This document shows, piece after piece, positions 51,515-60,238 of a DNA stretch of 64,000 nt. The translations under genes and the position numbers were made by a program. The stretch is taken from positions 34,852-98,851 of the forward strand of contig CAZUXB010000002.1 of NCBI GenBank assembly GCA_964624555.1, given 5' to 3'. Under the pieces are notes generated by a model, which was not told where the DNA came from, ran no database searches, and worked only from the letters and a program-made list of their open reading frames with translations. The number at the start of each line of letters is the position of its first letter. Position 1 is the stretch's first letter. The stretch is from SXRF01 sp964624555 (GTDB lineage: Bacteria > Pseudomonadota > Alphaproteobacteria > Rickettsiales > SXRF01).

Positions 51515-53658
51515 GCATATCCCATTTTGTAACTTCCGAAGCTGATGGCAGCAATAGCCTGAATTTGCTGGTGGATGGGATGCATTGCCCATCCTGCGTG
51601 GCGATTATTGAAAATGCCCTTAATAAGCAGGAAGAAGTCCGCAGTGCGCGCCTGAATCTTTCCACCAAGCGGCTGAAAATATCATGGAACGGGGCCAAAG
51701 AGCTTGGCGAGAAATGGGTAGAGCTGATTAACGGTATGGGATACCGCGCTATGCCTTTTGATCAGGAAACAGCGGAAACCGCCGAAAAAAAAGAAGAAAA
51801 ATTCCTGTTTCGCTGCCTTGCTGTGGCTGGGTTTGCCAGCGGCAACCTTATGCTTTTTTCGGTTCCTTTATGGAGCAGCGATATGGTGGAGATGGGTTCT
51901 GCCACCCGTACTTTTTTCCATTGGGTGCAGGCGGCGATAGCCATTCCCGCGGTTGCTTATTGTGGCCTGCCTTTTTACATTTCGGCGTGGAAAGCAATAA
52001 AGGAATTCCGCACCAACATGGATGTGCCGATCTCGGTGGCGGTGATTTTGGCAACATTGATGAGTATATTTGAAACTGCCACTTACGGTACCCATTCTTA
52101 TTTTGATTCCGGGGTAATGTTGCTGTTTTTCCTGCTTATTGGCCGCTATCTTGAAGCGCGGGCCAAGGGGAGGGCCCGTAGTGCCGCCCATGATCTCCTG
52201 CAGATGATGACGGGGTTCACCACCATTCAAAACAGCGATGGCAGCCATCAGCAGATTCCCCTGTCAGAAATTAAGGAAGGTATGGTTCTTCTGGTTGCAG
52301 CCGGGGAGAAAATCGGTGCTGATGGGGAGGTGATAAACGGTGAATCGGAGCTGGATACCAGCCTGATTACCGGGGAAACCTTGCCGCGGGCAGTAAGCTC
52401 TGGTGCTCAGGTTTTTGCCGGAACCATAAACCTTGTAGCGCCGCTTACCATCAGGGTAACCAAGGCTCATGAACGCTCACTGATTGCTGAGATTGTAAAG
52501 ATGATGGAAACCGCCGAGCAATCACAGGCGCGTTATGTCACTCTCGCTGATAAAATTTCTGGCTGGTACACCCCTGTTGTCCATGTTCTGGCGGCGGGAA
52601 CATTTATTGGCTGGTGGGTGTTTGGTAATGTCCAGTGGCAGGTTGCCCTGCTTTATTCGGCTACGGTGCTTATCATAACCTGCCCTTGTGCATTGGGGCT
52701 GGCGGTTCCGGTTGTGCAGGTGCTGGCCAGCGGTAAGCTTATGCGCTCTGGCATATTGTTGAAATCAGGCAGTGCGCTGGAACGCCTTGCTACCATAACC
52801 CACGCCGTATTTGATAAGACCGGAACACTGACGCTGGGAAAGCCGATGCTTACTTCTGCCAATTCAACAGAGCAGTTACAACTGGCGGCTTCACTTGCTG
52901 CCCGCAGCAAACATCCCCTGTCACAGGCGATCGCTAAATCATACAGCGGCGAGTTGTTAACATTGGATGTAAAGGAAATTCATGGATGCGGGCTGGAAGC
53001 TGGGAATGTACGTCTGGGAAAACGCAGCTGGGCGACCAACCTGCCTGATGATGGTGATGATACGCTGGAGCTATGGCTTTCTTCAGAAGGAACAGACCAG
53101 GTACGTTTTACCTTTGCCGATAAATTACGTGATGACGCCAAAAACATTATTACAAATCTGCAAGCGTCAGGAATAAAGACTCTGTTGCTGTCTGGTGATC
53201 GGCAGGAAGTTACAAGGACGATTGCCGGAAGTCTTGGTATAGATGTCTATGAAGGCGCTCTTACGCCGGTGCAGAAAGTAGATAAGATAAGCGCCTTGAA
53301 ATCTGCCGGTGCTAATGTATTGATGGTAGGTGACGGGCTTAATGATGCGCCTTCGCTGGCTTCGGCTACAATTTCCATGTCGCCGACCAGCGCGATGGAT
53401 ATTACCCAGAATGCCGCCGATATTGTGTTCCAGGGTGATAAGCTTCAGCCGGTAATAACCGCGTGGAAGTTAGCAAAATTTTCACAAATTCTGGTGAAGC
53501 AGAATTTCCAGCTTGCCATTTGGTATAATATTATAGCCATACCTATGGCGGTTGCCGGAATGGTGACGCCACTTATTGCCGCAATAGCCATGTCCAGCTC
53601 CTCATTGCTGGTCATTGCCAATGCTATGCGTCTTAATACGAGACAGGACAGCATATGA
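51511..53658 (+). CDS. ccoI: Copper-transporting P-type ATPase CcoI/FixI
   Basis: A 715-residue P1B-type ATPase that exports copper for cbb3 oxidase assembly. Features in order: N-terminal HMA domain with GMHCPSC, transmembrane region, TGE motif (DTSLITGETLPR), metal-binding CPC in LIITCPCALGLAVPV, phosphorylation site DKTGTL, ATP-binding HP (SKHPLSQAI) and hinge MVGDGLNDAPSL. CcoI-type ATPases belong to the slow, periplasm-supplying class rather than the detoxifying CopA class. Confidence 0.96.
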   Translation: MSISHFVTSEADGSNSLNLLVDGMHCPSCVAIIENALNKQEEVRSARLNLSTKRLKISWNGAKELGEKWVELINGMGYRAMPFDQETAETAEKKEEKFLFRCLAVAGFASGNLMLFSVPLWSSDMVEMGSATRTFFHWVQAAIAIPAVAYCGLPFYISAWKAIKEFRTNMDVPISVAVILATLMSIFETATYGTHSYFDSGVMLLFFLLIGRYLEARAKGRARSAAHDLLQMMTGFTTIQNSDGSHQQIPLSEIKEGMVLLVAAGEKIGADGEVINGESELDTSLITGETLPRAVSSGAQVFAGTINLVAPLTIRVTKAHERSLIAEIVKMMETAEQSQARYVTLADKISGWYTPVVHVLAAGTFIGWWVFGNVQWQVALLYSATVLIITCPCALGLAVPVVQVLASGKLMRSGILLKSGSALERLATITHAVFDKTGTLTLGKPMLTSANSTEQLQLAASLAARSKHPLSQAIAKSYSGELLTLDVKEIHGCGLEAGNVRLGKRSWATNLPDDGDDTLELWLSSEGTDQVRFTFADKLRDDAKNIITNLQASGIKTLLLSGDRQEVTRTIAGSLGIDVYEGALTPVQKVDKISALKSAGANVLMVGDGLNDAPSLASATISMSPTSAMDITQNAADIVFQGDKLQPVITAWKLAKFSQILVKQNFQLAIWYNIIAIPMAVAGMVTPLIAAIAMSSSSLLVIANAMRLNTRQDSI

Positions 53659-53807
53659 ACATTTTGCTATATCTTATACCCATAGCCTTGACTCTTGGTC
53701 TTATCGGGCTGTTCGGTTTTTTCTGGGCAATGAAGAATGGGCAGTTTGAAGATCTGGATGGCGCGGCTCACCGTATCCTGCGTGAAGAAGATGATAAAAA
53801 ACTTTAA
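53655..53807 (+). CDS. ccoS: cbb3-type oxidase assembly protein CcoS
   Basis: A 50-residue protein: one helix (LYLIPIALTLGLIGLFGFFWAM), then KNGQFEDLDGAAHRIL, which is the CcoS signature. It overlaps ccoI by 4 bases and ends the operon. Confidence 0.94.
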   Translation: MNILLYLIPIALTLGLIGLFGFFWAMKNGQFEDLDGAAHRILREEDDKKL

Positions 53808-53813
53808 AACATT

Positions 53814-53827
53814 TTGACTTAAATCAA
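53814..53827 (+). promoter_or_regulatory. FNR/FixK-type box upstream of the OmpW-like gene
   Basis: TTGACTTAAATCAA fits the FNR-type dyad with one mismatch. It lies 7 bases after the ccoS stop and 60 bases before the OmpW-family start, a workable distance for activation. FNR control of ompW is known in enterobacteria. Confidence 0.72.
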
Positions 53828-53887
53828 GGCTAATATATTATTCCGGGATACTATCGCACTGCAAAACTATTAAGGAGAACTAAATCT

Positions 53888-54556
53888 ATGAAAAAAATCG
53901 TTATTTCGTTACTTGCTACCACTGTTTTAATGCAGCCGGCTTTGGCTGTAGCGGCGCCAAAGGGTGCGGCTAAGCCTGCTGCGGCTCCGGCCTATAATAT
54001 TTCTTCTGACAGCCCATTCAAAGCTGGTGATTTTATGGTTCGTGCCCGTGCGCTTGGTGTAGTGCCGCAGGAGGATAGCTCCATGAACATTGCTGATAAA
54101 GTAAAAGTGGATAACAGCCTTGTGCCGGAATTGGATTTTACCTATTTCTTCACTAGCAACATAGCGGCTGAACTTATCGCTGCTGTTACCCCACATGATG
54201 TAAAAACCAAGAGCGGTATTGACGCTGGCAGCTCGTGGTTGTTGCCGCCAACCCTTACTTTGCAGTATCACTTTACCCAGTGCCCTATGGTAAAGCCTTA
54301 TGTTGGTGCTGGTATCAACTATACCCACTTCTTTAATGAGGATGCTGGTGCGCTGACTGCGGTAAAATATGATGATAGCGTTGGTGGTGCGTTGCAGGCA
54401 GGTGTGGATATACCATTACAGGGTAACTGGTATGCCAACATTGACGTTAAAAAGGTATTTATAAACACTACTGCCACGTTCAGCCCAAGCGGTGTGCGTG
54501 CTGACGTTGATATTGACCCATGGTTGATCGGTGTTGGTGTTGGTTATAAATTCTAA
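53888..54556 (+). CDS. ompW: OmpW family outer-membrane protein
   Basis: A 222-residue protein with a signal peptide (ISLLATTVLMQPALAVA) and the 8-stranded OmpW barrel pattern: GDFMVRARALGVVPQED, LDFTYFFTSNIAAELIAA, LPPTLTLQYHF, VKPYVGAGINYTHFF and the C-terminal VDIDPWLIGVGVGYKF ending in Phe. OmpW proteins are narrow hydrophobic channels. Its own FNR-type box and an intrinsic terminator suggest a monocistronic, oxygen-regulated unit. AAGGAG precedes the ATG. Confidence 0.94.
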   Translation: MKKIVISLLATTVLMQPALAVAAPKGAAKPAAAPAYNISSDSPFKAGDFMVRARALGVVPQEDSSMNIADKVKVDNSLVPELDFTYFFTSNIAAELIAAVTPHDVKTKSGIDAGSSWLLPPTLTLQYHFTQCPMVKPYVGAGINYTHFFNEDAGALTAVKYDDSVGGALQAGVDIPLQGNWYANIDVKKVFINTTATFSPSGVRADVDIDPWLIGVGVGYKF

Positions 54557-54590
54557 TAGTTAGAATACGTTTTATATAGTATTTTTGCTT

Positions 54591-54634
54591 TATAGGCCGG
54601 TTATATAAATATTTTTTTATATGACCGGCCTATA
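54591..54634. terminator. Bidirectional intrinsic terminator
   Basis: An 11-base-pair perfect stem (TATAGGCCGGT / ACCGGCCTATA) extended by AT pairs, followed by CTTTTTG on the plus strand and preceded by TATTTTTGC. It separates convergent ompW and ridA. Confidence 0.88.
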
Positions 54635-54664
54635 GCTTTTTGCGAAAGAAGTTATCTGTAAGTT

Positions 54665-55018
54665 TTAACAGGCGGCTTCGATCATTATTTCAACACTGTA
54701 GCCGGGCGCGGCCAGTTTTGCTTCTACGGTAGCGCGGGCAGGGGTCTTGCCCGATACTACCCATGCGTCCCATGCCTTATTCATGTCAGCGAAGGTTGTG
54801 ATGTTGCTAAGCCATATATTGGCTTTCAGTATCCTTGTTTTATCAGTGCCTGCTTTGGCAAGTATGCTGTCTATCTGTTTAAGTATGTCCTGGGTTTGCA
54901 GGAAAACAGATTTTCCCATATTTTCTCCGGCAACAATCCCGGCAGTATAAACAATACCATTATAAATTACTGCTTCGCTCATGCGCGCACCAGCCTCGAT
55001 TCGTTTTATATCAGTCAT
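54665..55018 (-). CDS. ridA: RidA/YjgF/YER057c/UK114 family protein
   Basis: A 117-residue RidA-superfamily enamine/imine deaminase-like protein. The active-site Arg lies in PARATVEAKLAAPG, and ILKANIWLSNITTFADMNKAWDAWV and a C-terminal VEIMIEAAC are present. Some members process 2-aminoacrylate; others differ, so the substrate is uncertain. It is a monocistronic gene convergent with ompW. Confidence 0.9.
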   Translation of the reverse strand: MTDIKRIEAGARMSEAVIYNGIVYTAGIVAGENMGKSVFLQTQDILKQIDSILAKAGTDKTRILKANIWLSNITTFADMNKAWDAWVVSGKTPARATVEAKLAAPGYSVEIMIEAAC

Positions 55019-55187
55019 ATTGCCCCTCTTTTATGTGGTTATAATTTCCCCCTTGAATACCTGATGTTCTACAAAATACCAGCAGGAAATTTGTGCAAAC
55101 AAAATAACAACTGGCAATAGAAAATAATATAATTTATACAGTAATGTAGTTGTCGTTATTTTTATAAAAAACATAAGGTAGTAATTC

Positions 55188-56504
55188 ATGCAGATACAGA
55201 ACCGCCTTCTTTACACAGCATCAATATTTATAATGTTTCCAGCAGCAGCATTTGCTGTTGTACCTGCTGCCGCACCGGTGGCGAAATCTGAACTGGCTGA
55301 TGGGCTGGATAAATGGAGTACATCTACTTTTCCGGAAGCAACTCCCGGCACTTTGGGTTATGCAATCTTACATGGCACACCGTGGATAAACCTGCGTTAC
55401 CGTTATGAGAATGTTGATCAAACCGGCATCGCCGAGGAGGCGTATGCTTCAACATTGCGCAGTAAAATAGGATATAAAACTGGCCTATGGCAGGGGTTCC
55501 AGTTTGGTGTAGAAGGGGAAAATATTGTAGCGCTTGGTACGGATCATTACAATAGTACGGCCAATGGAAAAACGCAGTTTCCAGTGGTATCAGATCCGGA
55601 GGATACTGACCTTAACCAGCTATATATAAGCTATCAGGGGTTGCCGAAAACCAATATCACACTGGGCAGGCAGCTTATCAATCTTGATAATCAGCGCTTC
55701 GTTGGTGCGGTTGACTGGCGCCAGAATGACCAGACCTTTGATGCTGTGACTTTGTCGAGTCAATATATCGACCATGCCAGTTTCTACTATGCCTATGTCA
55801 GCAAGGTAAACCGCATTACCGGGCCCGGTGCTACTAACGGCGCTTACGACAGCAATTCGCATTTGCTCAATGCCTCGTATGAATTTAATCCGGTTTTGAA
55901 AGTGACAGTCTACGATTATATGCTCGATTTTGCCGATGCCAACTCACTTTCTAGTATTACTTATGGCGCACGCTTAACTGGAAAGTATGACCTTGCCGAA
56001 GGTTTTAATTTGTTCTATGCGGCGGAAGCGGCCAACCAGTCAGACTATGCTGACAACACTGCGAACTTTAGCTCGAACTATTATTTGTTGGAACCTGGCC
56101 TGGGCTGGAATGGCTGGACCGGAAAGCTTGGCTATGAAGTTCTGGAAGGTGATGGAACTGCAAGCCATGCATTCCAGACACCGCTGGCTACATTACACGC
56201 TTTCAACGGCTGGGCCGATAAATTCCTTACCACTCCTGCCAATGGTTTGGAAGACAGGTATGCTTCATTGGGTTATAAAGTTCCTTTTGGAAATCTCTTG
56301 TTAAAAGGTACTGATATTGCTGTGGCCTATCATGATTTCAAGGCCGATAATACCGGCGCGGATTATGGTACGGAGTGGGATGCATCCATACAGCAGACAT
56401 TTTATGACCATTACACTGTTGGGCTGAAATATGCTAACTATAATGCCGATACATTATTTACAGATACCAAAAAAATAATCCTCACATTACAGGTGAAGTA
56501 TTGA
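55188..56504 (+). CDS. Outer-membrane channel, alginate-export-like family
   Basis: A 438-residue protein with a signal peptide (SIFIMFPAAAFAVVPAAA) and an 18-strand-like barrel: alternating aromatic strands throughout, WINLRYRYENVDQTG, LRSKIGYKTGLWQGF, TDLNQLYISYQGLPKTNITLGRQLINLDNQRFVG, and a C-terminal ILTLQVKY. The motif GRQLINLDNQRFVG with RQNDQTFDA is typical of the alginate export/OprD-like porin class in alphaproteobacteria. Its substrate is unknown. GGTAG lies before the ATG. Confidence 0.82.
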   Translation: MQIQNRLLYTASIFIMFPAAAFAVVPAAAPVAKSELADGLDKWSTSTFPEATPGTLGYAILHGTPWINLRYRYENVDQTGIAEEAYASTLRSKIGYKTGLWQGFQFGVEGENIVALGTDHYNSTANGKTQFPVVSDPEDTDLNQLYISYQGLPKTNITLGRQLINLDNQRFVGAVDWRQNDQTFDAVTLSSQYIDHASFYYAYVSKVNRITGPGATNGAYDSNSHLLNASYEFNPVLKVTVYDYMLDFADANSLSSITYGARLTGKYDLAEGFNLFYAAEAANQSDYADNTANFSSNYYLLEPGLGWNGWTGKLGYEVLEGDGTASHAFQTPLATLHAFNGWADKFLTTPANGLEDRYASLGYKVPFGNLLLKGTDIAVAYHDFKADNTGADYGTEWDASIQQTFYDHYTVGLKYANYNADTLFTDTKKIILTLQVKY

Positions 56505-56555
56505 TTTGGCAGTAGAAGATAAATTTAAGAAATACTCTATCATGTAGGAGGAAGT

Positions 56556-58640
56556 ATGACGATTAAGCGTATAATGTTGGTTTTGCTGGCTACGCTCAGC
56601 TGTTTGCTGATTTTTTCCCAGGGACGTTTGTTTTACGAAGCCTATAGTCGCTATATAATTTCCAAAGAGGCATCAAATGGAAATCAGGCTGTAGATACAT
56701 TGCTGGACGGAGCAAATTACCTGGCTATCGAGCGTGGGGTAACTAATTCTGCCTTAAATAATTCTGACATTGCCTCCCCGGAAATTCTGAAAAAAATTGC
56801 CGATGCGCGCGAAGCCTTCAATAAAGAAGCGGCTGAGTATACAGAACAGGCATCTGCTGCAGGTATGGTAGTGGAAGACCACTATCAGCAGAGTATCAAT
56901 AAAGCCTTTGAAGCAGTAAAGGCATTACGTCAGGCTGTTGATGCCAATCTTTCTAAGCCAAAAGCCGAGCGTGATACGCAGCTTATGGCCAACTGGATGC
57001 CGGGGATTACTGCTCTCATAGTAGAAACTCAGAATTTACGTATCAATCTGGCCAGCCAGACAATGTCGAAAGATTCATCAATGGCGAAAGAAACCATGAT
57101 ACGCCATAATATATGGCTTATGACTGAATATGCCGGGCGCGAACGTGGTGTATTGGCGGGAGTGATTGTTTCCGGCGAACCTATTTCTCCTGAACAAACC
57201 CAGAAGCTGCTCGGTTATCGTGGCAAAGTGGAAGAGGGCTGGAATGCGCTGACCAATATGTATATGAACAAGGAAGAACATGCGGCGTTTGATGCTCCGA
57301 TTGCTGCGGCCCGCGATAATTTCTTTGGCAGCTTCGAGAAAGTTCGTCAGGCGGTGTATGCTGATGCGAAGCTTGGCGTAGGCTATAACATAACTGCAAA
57401 AGACTGGATAAGCCAGTCAACCCAGGCCATAGATACGCTTAATAAGATTCAGGAAACAACAACGGATTACATGGATTCCGTATTGGAAATGCATGGTTCT
57501 GAAGCCTCCAACGGTATGATGCTTTATGGATTGCTTTTATTTTCTTCTGTGCTGGCGGTAGTAGTGGCTTTGTGGGTGGTGCTGCGCCGCGTGCTTTCGC
57601 CGATCCACTCGCTTTCGGTATCTATGAATACCATCGCTGCTGGTAAATATGACCAGACCGTACCCTATCTGGCGCGTACCGATGAAATTGGGAATATGGC
57701 AAAATCTGTTGAGGTGTTCCGCAATAATGGCATTGAAAAAATCCGTTTGGAGGAAGAGCAAAAACAGGTTGAAATCCGGGCACAGCAGGAAAAGAAAAAA
57801 GCGCAGAACGATTTGGCTAATCGCTTTGAATCGCAGGTACAGGGGATTATAAGCACTGTTGCTGCCGCGGCTACCCAGCTATACCAAACCGCCGAAAGCA
57901 TGAGTAAAATTATAGAGTTCTCTAGCGATAAGGCTGGGAATGTGGCGAATGCCTCTGGTCTGGCCGCGCAAAATGTTCAGAGCGTAGCTGCCGCTGCCGA
58001 GGAAATGACGGCGACAGTAAAGGAAATTGCCGGCCAGCTCGCAAAATCATCGACGGCGGTGAAGGAGACGGTGCAGGAAGTAAATAAGGCGGATGGTATA
58101 GCCATATTACTTTCTGAGGCTACCCAGAAAATCGGAGAGATTGTTGATGTCATTCAGAATATAGCGGGGCAGATCAATCTGCTTGCCCTTAATGCCACCA
58201 TTGAATCGGCGAGGGCAGGTGAGGCAGGGAAGGGGTTTGCTGTTGTTGCCTCCGAGGTAAAGAATCTGGCAACCCAGACTGCGAAATCTACTGATGAAAT
58301 CACCTCTCATGTTCAAAGCATCCAGGAGGTATCAAGGCAGGTAGTTGAGGTGTTGCAACTTGTCAAAAAATCTGTGGCCAATGTTGATGAATATTCGGCG
58401 GCGATTTCAGCAGCAGTTGAGGAGCAAAGCGCTACCAATAATGAAATATCTTCCAGCATGAACAAAGCATCGGTTGGTACGCAGCAGATAAATAATGATA
58501 TCAGCGAGGTTAGCAAAGCTTCGGCAGAGGCCAGTGCCGCCGCAGTACAAACCCTTGATGCTGCCCGCATGGTATCTGTAGAGGCGGAGAAACTTAGTCA
58601 GGAAGTATCCTCGTTTTTATCCAGCGTAAGGAATGGTTAG
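56556..58640 (+). CDS. Methyl-accepting chemotaxis protein
   Basis: A 694-residue receptor. One membrane helix near the N-terminus (MLVLLATLSCLLIFSQG) and one at about 313-335 (LYGLLLFSSVLAVVVALWVVL) enclose a large helical periplasmic domain of the nitrate/nitrite-sensing (NIT) type, with the repeated ERG-V motifs AIERGVTNSAL and AGRERGVLAGV. A HAMP domain follows, then the signalling coiled coil with its hairpin tip IVDVIQNIAGQINLLALNATIESARAGEAGKGFAVVASEV. No NWETF-type tether for CheR is seen at the C-terminus. The ligand is unknown. Confidence 0.9.
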   Translation: MTIKRIMLVLLATLSCLLIFSQGRLFYEAYSRYIISKEASNGNQAVDTLLDGANYLAIERGVTNSALNNSDIASPEILKKIADAREAFNKEAAEYTEQASAAGMVVEDHYQQSINKAFEAVKALRQAVDANLSKPKAERDTQLMANWMPGITALIVETQNLRINLASQTMSKDSSMAKETMIRHNIWLMTEYAGRERGVLAGVIVSGEPISPEQTQKLLGYRGKVEEGWNALTNMYMNKEEHAAFDAPIAAARDNFFGSFEKVRQAVYADAKLGVGYNITAKDWISQSTQAIDTLNKIQETTTDYMDSVLEMHGSEASNGMMLYGLLLFSSVLAVVVALWVVLRRVLSPIHSLSVSMNTIAAGKYDQTVPYLARTDEIGNMAKSVEVFRNNGIEKIRLEEEQKQVEIRAQQEKKKAQNDLANRFESQVQGIISTVAAAATQLYQTAESMSKIIEFSSDKAGNVANASGLAAQNVQSVAAAAEEMTATVKEIAGQLAKSSTAVKETVQEVNKADGIAILLSEATQKIGEIVDVIQNIAGQINLLALNATIESARAGEAGKGFAVVASEVKNLATQTAKSTDEITSHVQSIQEVSRQVVEVLQLVKKSVANVDEYSAAISAAVEEQSATNNEISSSMNKASVGTQQINNDISEVSKASAEASAAAVQTLDAARMVSVEAEKLSQEVSSFLSSVRNG

Positions 58641-58751
58641 CAGCATTTTCTATTTAGTCCTACACTACCCTGTCATTCCCGCGCAGGCGGACCCGAAGGG
58701 CCGCGTAGCGAATCTTCACTTGGCCTAAGCCCCCTGCCTATGCGGGGGTAT

Positions 58752-58786
58752 GGCCATAGAGGCCTTTTTAACTATATGGCGGAGCG
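58752..58786. repeat. 35-bp direct repeat, left copy
   Basis: GGCCATAGAGGCCTTTTTAA... matches the copy at 60208-60242 in 34 of 35 bases, same orientation. Each contains GGCC...GGCCTTTTT, a terminator-like hairpin. The pair brackets the Gly-Pro repeat gene and its partner. Confidence 0.8.
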
Positions 58787-58817
58787 GAGTATGCCAGCCT
58801 CTTGAAGTTTCTCTCGC

Positions 58818-58830
58818 AGAAGCCTGAAGT
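58818..58830. repeat. 13-bp inverted repeat, left end (AGAAGCCTGAAGT)
   Basis: AGAAGCCTGAAGT here is the exact inverse of ACTTCAGGCTTCT at 60017-60029. With the outer 35-bp direct repeats this gives a nested arrangement around two genes. Confidence 0.6.
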
Positions 58831-58852
58831 AACCAGAAGACTTTAGAAATTT

Positions 58853-59272
58853 TTATCTGCAAACGCTTGGACATTGTTCGCCCGTACCGCCGGGGCCAGA
58901 ATAACATGGCCCTCCTGGCCCTGCGTAGCAAGCACCTCCCGGTCCACTATAGGCAGGACCACCTGGCCCATCATACGCATCTCCTCCTGGCCCTGAAAAT
59001 CTTGGGCCGCCTGGACCATCGTATGCGGGGCCACCTGGACCGGAATATTCTGCACCACCTGGGCCAGCGTAGCATGGTCCTCCCGGTCCATTGTAAGCTG
59101 GACCGCCTGGACCAGCATAAGCGCCACCGCCTGGTCCCGTGTAACACGGACCACCTGGGCCATCATAGCCTTTGCAATTACAAGGATCATTTGCAAACGC
59201 AGTTCCTGTGTTAACTGCAAATGCAAAAATTAGAGTCATCAAAACGATGTTTAATTTTTTTCTGTAATTCAT
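58853..59272 (-). CDS. Secreted Gly-Pro-Gly-Gly repeat protein
   Basis: A 139-residue protein with a signal peptide (LNIVLMTLIFAFAVNTGTAFA) and, after a short Cys-containing start (NDPCNCKG), about thirteen copies of an octapeptide (Y/F)xGPGGxx: YDGPGGPC, YTGPGGGA, YAGPGGPA, YNGPGGPC and so on, ending GEQCPSVCR. The aromatic residue and cysteines at set positions suggest a cross-linked, extended surface or matrix protein. The family is unknown to me. It is coupled by a 4-base overlap to the gene upstream on the same strand. Confidence 0.8.
   Translation of the reverse strand: MNYRKKLNIVLMTLIFAFAVNTGTAFANDPCNCKGYDGPGGPCYTGPGGGAYAGPGGPAYNGPGGPCYAGPGGAEYSGPGGPAYDGPGGPRFSGPGGDAYDGPGGPAYSGPGGACYAGPGGPCYSGPGGTGEQCPSVCR
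58881..59170. repeat. 24-bp tandem repeats encoding the Gly-Pro octapeptides
   Basis: The minus-strand code for TAxxxTGGxCCxGGxGGxxx repeats about every 24 bases with base changes, one unit per octapeptide. Such long in-frame arrays are prone to copy-number change. Confidence 0.8.
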
Positions 59273-59826
59273 GATGTAACCTTTATTTCTTCGGATTCAA
59301 AAGATGGGAAAGGAACTATATTTAGAATCTTGTTTAATCTTTCCTGTAAAATAGCTTTTTCATTTTCATCAGCGATACGTTTCTTTATATCCTGTAGAAA
59401 ATTTGTAACGGCAATTACAAAATCATTCACAAAAGATGCAACCCCAATAATAACCAATGTAGAGTCCACTTGAGGATCGTAGGCATGCCTGCCGCCATCA
59501 TGATAACAAAATTTTATAATATCTTGATTTTGCATATGGTAATCAGCCTCTGAAGAAAAGGTATGTAACAAGGCGCATCTAGCGCCGTACAAATCCTTTC
59601 CGCGATACTGATAATTTTGTTCTTTTTCGGCTTTTAAATATTTATCTGCCCACTCTATAAAGTCACTTCTGGTATTCTTATCTTTTGAGGAAGGCATCCC
59701 AAAATAGGCAAGGGTATCAATATAAACATAAATCTGCATCAAGCAGGCTGTAGTTGCTCCAGCTTTCTCACATTTTTTAAGTTCTTCAATCATCTGTACA
59801 AACTGTGCGACCATAAATTTTCTCAT
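59269..59826 (-). CDS. Unknown protein paired with the Gly-Pro repeat gene
   Basis: A 185-residue soluble helical protein with no signal peptide: FVQMIEELKKCEKAGATTACLMQIYVYIDTLAYFGMPS, SDFIEWADKYLKAEKEQNYQYRGKDLYGARCALLHTFSSEADYH, then a helix IIGVASFVNDFVIAVTNFLQDIK. The GARCALLHTFSSE pattern has the feel of HEPN-like helical proteins, but this is not secure. Its stop overlaps the start of the repeat-protein gene by 4 bases. Confidence 0.62.
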   Translation of the reverse strand: MRKFMVAQFVQMIEELKKCEKAGATTACLMQIYVYIDTLAYFGMPSSKDKNTRSDFIEWADKYLKAEKEQNYQYRGKDLYGARCALLHTFSSEADYHMQNQDIIKFCYHDGGRHAYDPQVDSTLVIIGVASFVNDFVIAVTNFLQDIKKRIADENEKAILQERLNKILNIVPFPSFESEEIKVTS

Positions 59827-59834
59827 CCCAAAAC

Positions 59835-59895
59835 TTTTCTCTGGAGATAGCTGTGCACTTATTTTCTCACGAGTGCACAGCCTCGGCAGAGAAAA
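59835..59895. promoter_or_regulatory. Long dyad in the 5' leader of the unknown gene pair
   Basis: TTTTCTCTG (59835-59843) pairs with CAGAGAAAA (59887-59895), and inside it GCTGTGCACT (59850-59859) pairs perfectly with AGTGCACAGC (59872-59881). The element lies just upstream of the minus-strand start at 59826 and could be an operator or an mRNA leader structure. Confidence 0.6.
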
Positions 59896-60016
59896 AATCT
59901 CGATAGAGAATTAAGCTACGCCTGAAATCGCCAAAACTTCATCGTAAGTTACTAATATTCCAGTAGGATTACAAGAATCGATTAACCTGCTGATTAGCCT
60001 TCACAACACCTAGAAA

Positions 60017-60029
60017 ACTTCAGGCTTCT
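60017..60029. repeat. 13-bp inverted repeat, right end
   Basis: ACTTCAGGCTTCT is the exact reverse complement of AGAAGCCTGAAGT at 58818-58830. A related GAAGGCTTCTTCC occurs about 20 bases further right. Confidence 0.6.
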
Positions 60030-60190
60030 TCCAAGGTCTGCGTATTGGAGAAGGCTTCTTCCGGCATTTGAAGGCTGGCGGAGCGGAGAGGATTGCCTTC
60101 GCTTTCGCTCCGGCGCGTCTGCGCTGGCTTTCGCCAGCTTGCCGTCGAACCAACCATATCCATCGGCGCGACTCGACTATCGCTATCCAA

Positions 60191-60238
60191 CCGCATATAG
60201 TAAAAAAGGCCACAGAGGCCTTTTTAACTATATGGCGG
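60191..60238. repeat. Long palindrome
   Basis: The left arm CCGCATATAGTAAAAAAGGC pairs with the right arm GCCTTTTTAACTATATGGCGG almost throughout, leaving a 5-base loop (ACAGA). It overlaps the right-hand 35-bp direct repeat and resembles a dispersed palindromic (REP-like) element or terminator. Confidence 0.78.

Noticed and set aside
58867..59226. Frames on both strands across the Gly-Pro repeat array
   Set aside because: Tandem repeats open all frames; only the one with a signal peptide and regular GPGG units makes sense.
59911..60000. Minus-strand sequence ending TGILVTYDEVLAISGVA
   Set aside because: Looks protein-like but only about 29 codons with no start; at best a remnant, not listed as a gene.
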